Below are positions 10,301 through 20,895 of a stretch of DNA of 64,000 bases, piece after piece. The notes below the pieces were generated by a model. The model had not been told where the DNA came from, made no database searches, and saw only the letters and a list, made by a program, of their open reading frames with translations. The stretch spans positions 7,275,001-7,339,000 of the forward strand of contig WPIO01000002.1 of assembly GCA_009760855.2 (NCBI GenBank), read 5' to 3'. Positions within the stretch are counted from its first letter, which is position 1. Each line of letters opens with the position of its first letter. The translations under genes were made by a program, and so were the position numbers. The DNA comes from Cristatella mucedo. Lineage: Eukaryota; Bryozoa; Phylactolaemata; Cristatellidae.

Positions 10301-13292
10301 CACTTGAAGCCATTAGGTATTGCCGAGCCTTGTCAAATATAGAATCAATGCACGTGACACTTTTTTCAGTATACAACGCTAGCGTTTTTTTGGCTCTTCG
10401 ACAGTCCAGGCCATTTACTGCAGAGTTGGCCGCTTTGCCTCCGAACTTGGAAAATATGTGCGGCTGGTACATCTGCACGGTCCCTGAAGGGCATGAGAAG
10501 AACGGGCTTTGCAAAAACTCTCTTAGACAGTCACGCACTCGTTAAACTGTGCATAATATAGTTCCTCGTGCTTGCACAGCTTTTACTGTAGGAATATACT
10601 TCCAGATTTGATAACAATAATAATAATAATAAATTTGATATAGCACCCTTGGAGAACTCAATAAACAGCAAGAATAACATGGTTAGTGGTGACATGCACA
10701 GGGTCAGCATACAAGTATGGTTAACGGCAGCATCCACAATGTCAGCATGCATAAGTAGATAAAGGACGAATCGCAGCTACCCACTAAATGCTGTCATAAA
10801 TATTTGTGTTTTTAGTTTTTTTTTAAAATTTTGTCAAGTCAGGAGATTTCGTCACAAGTCAGGAGTGAGTTCCAGGCTTTGGGAGCATGCTAACTAAAGG
10901 CACGGCCTCCAAAGGATTTGAGGTTCGTAGGAGGTATTGGAAAACAATTAGATTCCGAAAATCGGGTGAAATGTGGTGCTTAGCCTGGCGGGGAGTAGAT
11001 CTGATAGATAGGCTAGAGCCAGAGAATGAAGGGACCTTGAGTGACAAAGCCTTGTAGTCGATGCGTTGCTTGATTCACACAGCTACTTCTGCTGCATGCA
11101 CTGCGGTAGCGTTGGTAACTAGCTTAACCCCCACCACGGCCATGGTACAGCGACAGCGATATGAGCTTTCTGCATTATGCAGAGCTCTTTCTATGTGCCA
11201 GTGGCATTCAAAACATTAAAAATCTACACGAAAACATAGAGTGTAGCCAAAATTCACTACCAACCTTATAGTAAGGCAAGTGGTACTGGTAGCCGGTACT
11301 AGATTGCTGTAATACAAGCTCTCATAATCTCGCAGCAGAAGAGGAGCTGACAGAAAACGCCAAAGACGTGCCCCTAAATGCACGAGGGGGCTAGTCTGCA
11401 GAACCAGCTACCTCAGTTCAAGTTTCATATGGGATCTTTAGGCAGCATTATATCCTGGCATATGTGTTTTGATTATGAATTAGAACAATATGGACGGGTT
11501 TATTTGTGGCTGGGTTTTTTCAAGATTCCTGCAGTCGATTGATGCACCTTAATATGCAACCATGCATATAGATATATACAAGAGTGTATGTGTGTTGGAA
11601 CGGCTGATGTCGTATACGTATACTGTAAGCCCTGTTTTGAGTGCGAGAGAAAGGCTATCTCTTCCACTTAATGGTGCCATTGCTTCAGTATCGCATACAC
11701 TTCGGACATGTCTTGTAGTTGCTGATGATCAGCAAGGCAGTGGCTGCCGGCCTTTCGGGATCACTCTCCGTGATATCCAGCTTGGTGGATAGCATCATGG
11801 ATCTTGCTTCAGGAGCATTGTTCTGGTACACAAGCCACAAGATAAAGAGAATCTCGCCTTATTCCTACCCTACCGGTACAAACTTTTTAATGTGCATAAA
11901 TGCGTTGGGTTTTACCCATTGCTTTGCTGTTTGGTGGGACCTGCAGGAGGCTTGCTGCTGCTATCGTTAAGTCCCAGCCGTTTGCTATGGGTGGTGAGGC
12001 TGTCTGCCCATTTTTTAACTCCGTGTAGGCAGTGTTGCTTGGCTGGCAATTATGGCTGGCTCCTTCCTACCTACAGCTTCAGTGACTTCCATTTTATTAA
12101 GGCCAATCTCGTACAGTATTGCTGACTCTCGGACTTATGGTCTGAGATTACATTAATAGCTGCTGCTATAGAAACGATTACCTTTCCCGTGTCCCTGTTT
12201 TGAAGATCTGGTCGTCTGCAAGTCTCGGCATGTTCGAGGCTTTGTTGCGGAAGGCGTTAAACCTCGACTTCGAACGAGCAACAGCACATTCAATGTTGCG
12301 TCTTTTTGGAAATCATCTTAGCCGTGATGGCTGAGACTTGCTAACATTTGTAAAGTCTTTTGCTTAGTATATATGCCAGGTTCCAGAGCCACCACCATAC
12401 AATCTCATCCTTGCCCACGCAGGATCTTCCTTAAGCAAACCATATAAAGATCTTGGCTAAATTTCACCTCACAATTATTGCTTCTTGCCAAAGCAATCCT
12501 TCTTTAGTCGAACATATTTGGATTGCAGTGGTCGATCGCACCCGATTGATAAATGATATGTAATGTAATGGATCTCTGTCTGTAACTCCACAAAACCACA
12601 CAGACTATGTGGGTATTATGCATAAGAGTTTTGCATAGCACACTCACAGCCTAAGCGACTTTCAGTACACATTTGGTAGCCAACAGACTTCATCTCACAC
12701 AATAAAGAGAAATTGGGAAACATAGCAGAGTCAGGAGAGCAGTTGAGATTGTGAGCAGCAAGGCATTAGCAGCTCAAGACCGCTGAAAAGGATGAGCCAC
12801 AGTCGGTTGCAGGAGAGTATTTGTCGTTGCATAAGAATTGTGGAAGCGAGCTCCACAGTCTAGGACCTGCAAAGCAAAAGCTTCTGTCACTAACGGTCTT
12901 TAATCGGAGGAAAGGAACAGCTAATTTATCGACCTGAGGGCACGAGGAGGCTAAAAACTGATGCAGCAGTTCAGCTAGGTATGGCAGAGACAAGCCGTGA
13001 GAGGTGGTGTAATGTGGCAGTTGCAGCATTGCCACCAGAGCAGCTGTAACATTGCCACCAGACAGGGCTAGCTGCATAAGTACACAAATGACACTGCATG
13101 CGAACAAAGCAAACTCTGTGAGAAACAGCTAGGCGTTTAGGTTTTTAATTTCGTCAAATTAGGGGATTTCGTGACGTCAGTCGGTGAGTTCCAGGCTTAC
13201 GGAACATGCGATCTGAACGCACTCTTTTCTTTGTTTGATACATCAAACAGGGATTTTTGCTTCTGCTGATATAGGTTTTTGCTATTGTGTAT

Positions 13293-13349
<57 letters not shown>

Positions 13350-13427
13350 TGTGTGTGTGTGTGCTTGCATGCATACGTGTTTGCATGTGTGTTTGTGTCT
13401 CTCTCTATCTGTGTGTGTTTGTGTGTG

Positions 13428-13488
<61 letters not shown>

Positions 13489-16400
13489 AAGCATAAGTGT
13501 GTTAGTGCCAGCTATCTGATGCTATTTTACCTGTAACGAAACCGCCATTCGAGCTCTTCAGTGCTCCATCTGGAGCGTGTAGCATAGCAAACTTGGGAAA
13601 TGGCAGAACCAGTGAAGTGCTAACCACTGTCTGTTCTAGTGAAGCATGAACAAATAACGGCTTACCGTTGCTTAGAAGTGCTGTTAATAATTAAAGCTCA
13701 AAATTTATTAAGTTTTCTAATTAACCTTTCAATAGAAAAAGATGCATAATCAAGGGACTAGTCACCACTCTCCCTCATGAAAGTCGCTTCGTAGAGGGCC
13801 AAAATAATATTATGTCAGCCTGTCCATCGACAGGCATATGAAGACTACTGTAAGTCGTACCAATCGATCGTAGCAAAGGCCAAGTGTAGCTTCTATAGAA
13901 ACATTGTTGAATCACAGATGCTCAATCCAAAAATGCTGATGTCGACAATAAATCATCTCCTCAACCGTTCCCAGATTAGCTCCTTACCTGATGATCCTTG
14001 TGATGATCTAGCCGATCGCTTCTCTCGATTCTTTGTGCAGAAGATAGACAAGATCAGGGAGTCCATCCCTGCGATGATTATATCCCCACTAGAATGCTGT
14101 TCCCCGATTCCTGGCTGCACCTCAATGTCTACATTTAAGCAGGTCACTAGTGATCTAGTCCTGAAGTTCGTATCCCAATCAAAGAAGACAAAAAGTCCTG
14201 TGAACCCTATTCTCACTGCCCTGCTCCTACGTTGCATCGATCTGCTGCTGCCATGCATAACTAACATCATTAATATGTCATTAGCCTCAGGTCATGTCCC
14301 AGCACCTTTCAAAAAAGCTGTAGTCAGGCCACTTCTCAAGAAAGCGACACTAGACCAAGAGAACTTAAGCAACTACCGCCCAGTCTCCCGGCTACCATTC
14401 CTATCGAAGACACTGGGACGGGTCGTGGCAGACCAGCTGAACTCATATATCGAAACTTCAAGCCTTGCTAGTAAGTTCCAGTCTGGCTTTAGAGCTAATC
14501 ACTCCACTGAGTCAGCATTGCTTAGGGTATACAATGACCTACTTTTTACTTCAAGGTTTTGTCGCTCACTTTTAGGTCACTTCATTCTCTGGCTCCAGCC
14601 TATCCCTCAGATCTACTCCCCCACCAGGCCAAGCATAGTACCACCTGCTTTTCGGAATCCAACAGTCTACCAATACCTCGTACAAACCTCAAATCCTTTG
14701 GAGACCGTGCATTTAGTTCGTATGCTCCCAAAGCCTGGAACTCCCTCCCGACTTGCGTCAGAACATCCCCTGACTTGACCACATTTAAAAAGAACTTAAA
14801 AACACCTATTCAGGACAGCATTTAGTGGGTCCATGTGATTTGTCCTTGATGTGCTTATGCATGCTGACACTGTGCATGCTGTCACTAAGCACATTTGCAT
14901 GCTGACCCTGTGCATGTCACCCCTAACCATGTTATTCATGTTGTTTGTTTATCAAGCATGATATAACTCACCATTCGATTGCATTTCCCTTTCAGCAAAT
15001 GTAAAGCACCTAGACAAAGATTGAGTTCTCTGAGGGTGCTTTATTAAGTCCATTATTATTATTATTATTATCATAGCTGGATTGAGAGAGAGAAAATGAC
15101 GTGGCAGGGAAAAACTTGACTGTTTATAAAATGGTAGCTTACTGAACCAGTGCCAAGGGACTCTCTTGTACAACAGATCGTGCAATAGCAGTTTGCTATA
15201 CACTAATAATAGTAATAATAATAATAGTACCTTTGATATAGTGCTCTCGGGGAACCCAATCTCTTTCTAGGCACTTTACTGTGCCACACAGGAAGTAAGT
15301 GCAGCAGTAATAGCATAGCCTTTTAACTGGCTGCTCTAGGCAGTGAGCTTCTTGAAAAAAGAACGCACTTAAGTAGGCAAGGATGAGTATGCAGCCTGCA
15401 TGCAGCCTGCATGCAGCCTGCGCCTCTCATCTCAGCCGGCTTTACACGATTGGCCCCATTGTTTACACATCGCTCAAGGTGGTGGTATTTGGCACGAAAG
15501 CCAAGTGCAGCCGTTGATCGTTTAATGATTGCCCGAAGTGTTCCAGTGTATTACCTAGGTGTTTCGGCCAATAGCAGCGATGCATCTTCTGTCGATTGGC
15601 GGCCTCACACAGGTGCGATGCAAATGCAGCAGCAATGCACCCAATCGCACCCTTTGGTTAGCCACGCAGCCCACAAATAAAATGTTTGGTCACAAGTAAC
15701 ATGCTTTCACGATGTCTGTGCTCACGTAACACAGACAGCAGTCTACACGCTGCGCTGCAAAGCACCGGCATGATACTGCTGCAGGGCGCACACGACTGGA
15801 GCCGGTGGCCATCGTCATCCTGTCAGTCATCATGGCTGTGGCCGCGTTCCAGCTCATAGTGGAGTCCATTCGTGACATCATCAGCATTGTTGAGAGGGGC
15901 GGCTCTACACGCATCGTCTTCGACACTCCGACGCTCGGTGTCCTCACCGCCACCATGCGTGGGTGCTGCTGCGGCAGTGGCTCGAGACGGCGCTCGCCAG
16001 CCGAGCATGCCAGCATCGTGCTCCAATGGCGAGCAGTCCTCAAACGTGGGGCCGCTGCAGAGGCAGCTGCTCCGCGGCCCCTAGTGGCAGCTTTGCTATC
16101 GCCTCGTCGCTAGCACAACGTGGAGCGGAGTAGGGATGCTTCCGGATCTTGTCTCGTCAGCCGAGCATGCAACGCCCTTGCCGAGCCGCGAGCAAGGCCG
16201 TGCGGTCTCCTCGTGCTGCGATGCAGTCGCCACTCAAATGCTGTTCAAATGCAAGCGGCACTGATCGTGTGCCAAGCCTCGTGCTGAGGTGCACCTCGCG
16301 AGGGTGGAGCTGCTTGCACGTCTGCCTCTGTCTCGACTATTTGCCACAGTATCGTCGACTTTCTGCTCTTCACAGTGTCCAAGGCCGCTGCCTACTTCGT

Positions 16401-17375
16401 CTGCCGAAGCGTCGACAGTCCGAGCACCCTGGCGCTAGCGCAGGACCACCGCAACGACGTGCTGTCCAATGCCATCGCGGCAGTATGCGGTTTCGTTGGT
16501 AGGCAACCGTTGCTCTCTTGCTGCCCTCGGCTACCTACTTCTGGGTCCGACCCGCTTGTCTCGATGATCTTGCATCGTTCTTGTCGAGCTTTTTCGTCCC
16601 CATCTGCGTTTTAGTCCGAGTGTGGTGTGTAGTATATATATGTGTGTAACCATTTGTACGTGTGTCTGGCGTGTAGCGATGCTGGCATAGCATTGTTGGT
16701 GGTGGCACATGAGCAAGCTTCGGTGGCTTGGGCAAGGTCTAAATGATGTGCGCAGTGAAACAAGTGAACCTTCCAGCAAAGCGTCGATGCTTGATCACCC
16801 ACGAGAGCTTTTCTCTTGCAGCGTTTCATTACTGGGCTTACCTCGACTCCTTGGGCGCCATCGCCATCAGCTTGTACATCATTGTCAACTGGTGGCAGAC
16901 AGGAGCAGGCACGGCGCAGCTTGAACTACCTCCCAGCCTGACTAGCGAGCATTCTCTTCCCCTTGCCACTCGCATTCTGCCGTTCTTCTCGCGCTGCCTC
17001 GTTTTGTCTACTGCAGCGATCCTGTTCAGTAGCGCTGGAGTGGCCTGCGACGAATCGTTTGTAGAACAAGTGAGGATGCTCACCGGCCATGCTGCCAAGC
17101 CGGAATTCATCAACCGTGTCACGTGGCTGAGCCTCGGCCACGATCAGCGAATACAGCAAATCGACACCGTGCGAGCATATCACAGTGGCAACGAGTTCTT
17201 CGTCGAAGTGCACATCGTGCTGCCAGAGGACATGACACTGAAGGAGGCGCACGACATCGGTGAACCGCTGCAGCAGAAGATCGAGCGGCTGCCCGAAGTG
17301 GCTCGTGCTTTTGTGCACCTTGATTACGAAACCGATCATGATCCGACCAAAGAGCACCGCATGCCGTTCGGCTGA
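7175..17375 (+). CDS. Mn-type cation diffusion facilitator (CDF/SLC30-like) transporter, 5' end missing
   Basis: A membrane cation/proton antiporter of the CDF superfamily, expected to move Mn2+ or a similar divalent metal out of the cytosol. The visible coding part is about 340 residues in six exons: 7,175-7,316; 11,719-11,875; 15,785-15,962; 16,350-16,498; 16,822-16,908; 17,065-17,375. Phases agree across every junction. Landmarks in order are an N-terminal YYRKQDELIECYE segment, TM2 with SSLVDSIMD, RTRLEPVAIVILSV, TM5 with QDHRNDVLSN, VNWWQTG at the end of TM6, and a C-terminal cytoplasmic domain with RMLTGHAAKPEF, VRAYHSGN and LPEDMTLKEAHDIGEPLQQ. Both metal sites read DxxxD (DSIMD, DHRND), the pattern of Mn-CDFs (plant MTP8-11 type), where Zn-CDFs have HxxxD. 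The start codon and roughly 50-90 N-terminal residues lie in exons I could not find. The stop is TGA at 17,373-17,375. Confidence 0.88.
7317..9199. other. Intron of the CDF gene, first part
   Basis: This intron (7,317-11,718) contains no second gene that I can recognise in its first 1.9 kb. The open frames at 8,053-8,941 overlap on both strands and lack domains. Confidence 0.5.
9200..9950 (+). mobile_element. LINE-A fragment: RT thumb, C-terminus and 3' tail
   Basis: The plus strand encodes AYFQLRNIMKIWAWL and then QLVHAFVTSHLDLSACR, then QKSAALLMWHE and LRLFPIKQLIEFKILSLL. This is the order found in L2/CR1-like LINE proteins (FHLRNI, LVHAFVTSRLDY, VQNAAARL, LHWLPIKQRIEFKIL). The fragment ends in the shared tail GTTTAGTTCTCTAAGTGTGC followed by ATTATTATTATC. 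Stops and frame changes show it is dead. It lies in the sense direction within the transporter intron. Confidence 0.7.
9951..10599. other. Intronic sequence, nothing recognised
   Basis: This stretch lies between two LINE fragments. Short open frames are present on both strands, none with a domain. Confidence 0.45.
10600..11062 (-). mobile_element. LINE-A 3' end, inverted
   Basis: The minus strand starts with an AAT/TTA simple tail at 10,608-10,632 and the GCACCCTTGGAGAACTCAAT tail block. Further on it encodes the family C-terminus (RLPSFS-type leader and PKPGTHS in one frame, with the FGDRAF equivalent in another). It lies antisense in the first large intron. Confidence 0.65.
11063..11718. 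other. Intronic sequence, nothing recognised
   Basis: This is the distal part of the first large intron up to the TCTTGTAG acceptor. Nothing recognisable was seen. Confidence 0.45.
11719..11875 (+). CDS. CDF transporter exon with TM1/TM2
   Basis: The exon is bounded by CTTGTAG/TTG and CTACCG/GTACAA. It encodes LSGSLSVISSLVDSIMDLAS, which contains the first DxxxD metal site, and continues to SPYSYPTG. It ends one base into the Gly codon, as the next exon requires. Confidence 0.88.
11876..12544. other. Intronic sequence, nothing recognised
   Basis: This is the first part of the second large intron (11,876-15,784). A Leu/Cys-rich frame runs on from the exon but is not conserved. No element was recognised. 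Confidence 0.45.
12545..13110 (-). mobile_element. LINE-B 3' end with C-terminal coding part
   Basis: This minus-strand copy runs from the conserved terminus (TGTAACTCCACAAAACC) into coding sequence with LRLKTVSDRSFCFAGPRLWS and then LPQFL. The match is to the LINE C-terminal block (LKTFGDRSF..AGP.LWNSLP). The upstream coding part is lost, which is usual for 5'-truncated LINEs. Confidence 0.7.
13128..13222 (-). mobile_element. LINE-A C-terminal scrap
   Basis: It matches the 10,830-10,910 segment of the inverted LINE-A copy (TTTCGTCA, AGGGGATTTCGT, GTGAGTTCCAGGCTT). It is about 95 bp and directly abuts the LINE-B fragment. Confidence 0.5.
13298..13490. repeat. GT/CA microsatellite
   Basis: Nearly 200 bp of GT dinucleotides, interrupted near 13,360-13,410 by GCTTGCATGCATACGTG and TCTCTCTCTATC. 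All three forward frames stay open through it and give Val-Cys repeats that are not protein genes. Confidence 0.95.
13840..15066 (+). mobile_element. LINE-A copy with partial reverse transcriptase
   Basis: This is the longest coding piece of the family. It encodes LPDDPCDDLADRFSRFFVQK (endonuclease-RT linker), then VRPLLKKATLDQENLSNYRP, SRLPFLSKTLGRVVADQLNS and FQSGFRANHSTESALLRVYN (RT fingers and palm start). It then jumps to the C-terminus with FRSLHSLAPAYPSDLLPHQA and LKSFGDRAFSSYAPKAWNSL. The RT core with the catalytic FADD-type motif is absent, so there is a large internal deletion. The 3' UTR has GCATGCTGACAC-type repeats and ends GAGTTCTCTGAGGGTGCTTT followed by ATTATTATTATTATTA. The order and wording are those of L2/CR1-like LINEs. 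It lies sense-oriented in the second large intron of the transporter. Confidence 0.85.
15200..15310 (-). repeat. LINE-A 3' tail scrap, inverted
   Basis: It begins with an AATAATAGT simple tail and continues ATAGTGCTCTCGGGGAACCC then TCTTTCTAGGCACTTT. Only the last 100 bp or so of the LINE is present. Confidence 0.6.
15785..15962 (+). CDS. CDF transporter exon with TM3/TM4
   Basis: The exon is bounded by CTGCAG/GG. It encodes the family-typical RTRLEPVAIVILSVIMAV, then QLIVESIRDI and TPTLGVLTATM. I place the donor at 15,963 (CGTGG/GTGCTG) because the following exon needs two carried bases. The stronger-looking GTGGGT at 15,959 would break the frame. Confidence 0.8.
16350..16498 (+). CDS. CDF transporter exon with TM5
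   Basis: The exon is bounded by GCCACAG/T and TTCGTTG/GTAGGC. It encodes VDFLLFTVSKAAAYFV and then LALAQDHRNDVLSNAI, which carries the second DxxxD metal site. Codon phase is consistent on both sides. Confidence 0.85.
16822..16908 (+). CDS. CDF transporter exon with TM6
   Basis: The acceptor is TTGCAG/CG. The exon encodes FHYWAYLDSLGAIAISLYII and then VNWWQTG. No GT donor fits after this point. A GC donor (GAGCAG/GCACGG) at 16,909 carries exactly the one base needed to make the Glu of EQVRMLTG with the next exon. Confidence 0.75.
17065..17375 (+). CDS. CDF transporter last exon, cytoplasmic domain
   Basis: The acceptor is TTTGTAG/AA. The exon encodes QVRMLTGHAAKPEF, VRAYHSGNEFFVEVHIVLPE, KEAHDIGEPLQQKIERLPEV and FVHLDYETDHDPTKEH, and then stops. 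This is the ferredoxin-like cytoplasmic dimer domain of CDF proteins. No AATAAA signal stands out directly downstream. Confidence 0.9.
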
Positions 17376-19770
17376 GCACGGTCGATCTGTCGATGCCCTC
17401 TGGCTTGTATTTCCTTGCAGGCTGCAGCAGTTGCTGAAGTGTTCTGGTTGAAGGAATGTTCAGGGGGCCATTGCAGGAATGGCTCTGCAAGGCAAATGTT
17501 GGTTGCTACTTAGTAATTTGTTTTTGCGGCTCGTGCGGGTACCTGCAATGTTAGATAACCTTTTTAACCTGGCCTTTGACCTGTTCCAGGAGAGATACGT
17601 TTTTGCGAAGAATTTGTAGCCCGTGAAATTCGCCGTGCTCATAAGACTGCAGCACAACTCATCTGCTGTCTTGGAAATGTCTCGATCTAGTGTTAAGTTA
17701 GCCCCTGTAAGAGCGAGCAGGCGCCACTCGCCGGCACAAGTCGGCTTTTGTCGTGCAATGTCTACGGTTGGCATGTGTGTACTATATCGGTATAATTTTA
17801 TAAACAAGCCAAGAATGAATTATCGCATGCTGTCACTGCAAGTTTTTGGGCGTACGGCCAGGCGAGGGGTCTCATCGGCTGCTGTAGCTTAAACCAAGCA
17901 ACCTTTGGGGAAACGTGCACTTCCAAAAGATGCCGTTAATAAGAAAATAATGTATGCAAAGTTTCCAGGTAAGCAGATACTGTTTAGCGTGAGTACTAAT
18001 CGTGGAAAAATCTAGGCTTCTGGGCATTTGCAGGATTCGTGTACAACTGCCGATTTTCGTTCCATCCCGTCTAAAGGTCAAGCCTCCTATAAAATAGTAC
18101 TAAGGCTATACAACCTATTGATACCATGCATTGCTAGTAGCAGCTGTAGCCCACCAGCCAGATCCAACAGTTGTAGCATCTAGTGCTACTAACACCAGCA
18201 GTTACAGCTTTGATTTAGACTATGATGGTTGCTTTTTTCCTCTAAGTTAATCCACACTTTACTTCACTTCAAGGTAAAGTACATAACGTATCCGAATGAT
18301 GAGGTTCAGCATACTTGCCCATCCTGCTTTAGCAGTGCGAACGACCACCGGGGCTTGGCTGAGTGGCCGCTGAGGCTGATTCTCTGTGCGACTTGCAACT
18401 ACAACAAAGGCCTGAAGTGAAGGATTAGGCGAAAAAACGTAGCTCCCTGAATGAAATACTTGGAGCACGACTGCTAGTGACTGCATTGCAGCAGTGGTGG
18501 ACCAAATAGTATTCTTTGAGTCTAGTATTGTATACAAGCATTAGCCCATTCAGCACTCATTGCTACATTTACATCTATAAGTACACAGTGGTTATTAGGG
18601 CGTTTCGATCCTGCATCTGATTGCTCCGACAAAGAGTGTCAACTCTGCTTACGACCGTAGGTGTATTTACACCACAGGGTGTATATTACTCGTATTTTGA
18701 TGTTGCGTGTGCCTTGGAGCATCTGAAAATAAAGATGCTTAGTGATTGGGGAACTTCTTCCAAGTGGGTTCTTTTGTCCATGCCTCAGCAGTTGAGACTC
18801 TCATTGTAGCTTCAAGCCTGCAGCAGAGTGGTAGCCGCAACGAATATTTACTAGTTGACAGTTCGGATGACTCCTTCGTGGACTAGGACTAGATTGCTGC
18901 TACGACGATGGTCTTTGTAGGAGTTTACGGTACTGAAGCATGCTTCCTGTGTAGAAGTGCTCGAGAGCTGACTAAATTTTAGTTTAAATGAGAAACATGG
19001 CGTTAAGCCGGGTTCTGTCAAACCGGCATGCCTTCGATCATTTTGTTAGCATGCAGGTCTTCCTCAGACACGCTCTGTGAATGGCGAATCTGTCAGTACG
19101 GAGTGTAACCGTTAAGCGGAAATGAAGTAGCGGTTTTACAGAGCCATACCCGAGCCTAACTTTTTTTGCAGTGCGCAAGCATACTGGTCGCGTGAGAAAC
19201 AGCCGTGGTACCGCCACCCATTATCAGCTCAAATCGAGGAAAAACGTCACGGCAACGATAAAAAGAAATGATAGATGCTTCACCGGTGGAACGCGTTAGT
19301 GAGGGGAAGCCAATTGACAGCAAGAGATGGAGGAGCACCCATTTGAAGGTGGAGGAGCACTGACCCGAGAATCGCACTTGATCTAATGGTCACTCGCGTT
19401 GCATTCCATTGCATGCCCGAGTTTGAGTCTCGTGCCAGGTAGACTTAGCTTGAGTCTCGGTGCTTGTCTTTGTTCCATCATTCGGCAGCGTTAAATACTA
19501 TTGGTCACCAGTTCTTGCCTAAGCTCATCTCATCTGTCGTGGCCGACGGACTGCACTGAAATGGTTTAGGTTATGTCTCAAGTGAGAGATAGGGGCCGTT
19601 GATGTAAACGGGCAGCAATAATCCGGAGAGCCTCTAAAGTACGGAGTGATTCGGGCTACTCTGCTTTGTCTACTTCTTTTCAGTTTCTTCTCTCCTTGCC
19701 GATGTGATCGGCATGAAAGAATCGTCGAATCTAAGCTTTCGTTTCAACAGATGTGACACAGCTGCATTGA
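17376..19770. other. No recognisable gene downstream of the transporter
   Basis: About 2.4 kb with no domain-bearing frame. The first part may include the transporter 3' UTR, but no clear polyadenylation signal was found. A tRNA-like segment near 19,380-19,440 (CTAATGGTCACTCG, then GAGTTTGAGTCTCG) may be an old SINE head; no tail could be paired with it. Confidence 0.45.
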
Positions 19771-19913
19771 AGAGCTGGTTTGGTCCAGCGATTAAGGTGC
19801 CCGCCCCTACCAAGGCCTGGCTGAAGGTCGTGGGCTCGAGCCCCGAGGCATATGTGAAGCGCCTGAATAGAGCTTAAGTTCTCTTGGGGCGCTATGCAAA
19901 TGAATTATATATT
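19771..19913 (+). mobile_element. SINE-A, tRNA-derived
   Basis: The head (AGAGCTGGTTTGGTCCAGCG and then ATTAAGGTGC) contains an A-box-like segment, and GGTCGTGGGCTCGAGCCCC supplies a B-box-like segment, so an internal RNA polymerase III promoter is likely. The 3' part, GCGCCTGAATAGAGCTTAAG followed by TTCTCTTGGGGCGCTAT, matches the LINE-A tail (GTGCCTAGAAAGAGATTGAG, TTCTCTGAGGGTGCTTT). It therefore probably uses LINE-A machinery. Other copies lie at 30,200 and 59,882. Confidence 0.75.
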
Positions 19914-19982
19914 TGAAGATGCTTTAGCCCGTCCTATCCATCCAGCACATCAATGATCAATCATGAGCCGTGATAAAAAAAT

Positions 19983-20150
19983 ACTAGCTGATTTAACTGT
20001 CTTTTGTGTAGCGACAGAAAAGAGCCTTTACGGCTATCACCACCGCTTGCAGCGGCGATTAAGGATCGCCCACCACATGATTCGAACCCACGACCTCGGA
20101 ACCGAGGTCGTGAAAAGCAACCGCATTACCTAGTGTGCCATGCACAGCTC
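19983..20150 (-). mobile_element. SINE-B copy, left arm of an inverted pair
   Basis: Reading the minus strand, it has the tRNA-like head with a B box (GTGGGTTCGAATCATG), the GGGCGATCC block, the GGTGATAGCCGTAAAGGCTC block and an end at AATCAGCTAGT. The adjacent plus-strand copy mirrors it. The same family is at 38,138 and 61,930. Confidence 0.75.
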
Positions 20151-20151
20151 A

Positions 20152-20320
20152 CCATGGCAAACTGGGTAAGGCGGTTGCTCTATATGACCTCGGTTTCGAG
20201 GTCGTGGGTTCGAATCATGTGGTGGGCGATCCTTTATTGCCGCTGGCTGCAAGCAGTAGTGGTAGCCTTTAAGGCTCTTCTGCCGCTGCACAAAAAGGTG
20301 ATCTTAAATCAGCTAGTATT
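20152..20320 (+). mobile_element. SINE-B copy, right arm of an inverted pair
   Basis: This plus-strand copy has GCAAACTGGGTAAGGCGG (A-box region), GAGGTCGTGGGTTCGAATC (B box), the GTGGTAGCCTTTAAGGCTCT block and the end TTAAATCAGCTAGTA before a T run. Together with the left arm it makes a foldback of about 335 bp. Confidence 0.78.
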
Positions 20321-20459
20321 TTTTTTTTATAAAACTCTTAACTCCACTGCTGCATGTTTGGACAGGCAGCTAACTTTCTTAAATTAAAATACAATAAAAT
20401 CAACTGACTAGTTATGGGAAAACCTAAAGTGACTCAGAAATCTGAAAACCTAACCTTCG

Positions 20460-20895
20460 AAATGGGCTCGGGAAGCTCTTAAATCACCTGCACGAAATCG
20501 GGGTTTCCTGCTCCTATGTGATCTTTTGCTAGACGAACACATCAACTGTAAAGTCGAGTCTACCTACTTCCAGTTTAGTGACATCGAGAAACTTCGGGTC
20601 TGCCTAGACAATGACACCATATCCTAGCTGATACGTCTGTTTATGACATTCCATCCTGACATTCGTATCTCAGCACTCAAATCAAGGCCGAAAGCCACCT
20701 GCTCCCCCCCCCCAGAGCTTTAGGGAAAAGGTGACTAAGATATGTCCTCTGTTTGCCTATGCATGGTGAAACGGTACATTATATCACTAACCAATGAACA
20801 CGCTTCCATTGCGGTATATGTACAATGCCCAGAAAGAGATTTTAGTTCCACCAGGGTGCTCCAAAAATTCCTTATTGTCATTTAGATTATTTCGC
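20460..20895 (+). mobile_element. LINE-A fragment, degraded
   Basis: The segment at 20,560-20,690 (CCTACTTCCAGTTTAGTGAC, then GACATTCCATCCTGACATTC) parallels the thumb coding part at 9,300-9,410. The piece ends at CCCAGAAAGAGATTTTAGTT then CCACCAGGGTGCTCC, which is the family tail. It is heavily mutated. Confidence 0.55.

Noticed and set aside
13235-13536. Val-Cys repeat frames.
   Set aside because: They come from the GT microsatellite, in all three frames.
20060-20240. True tRNA genes, because of the clear B boxes.
   Set aside because: The B boxes belong to SINE copies with shared 3' tails. The same units recur at other sites, and a complete cloverleaf could not be drawn.
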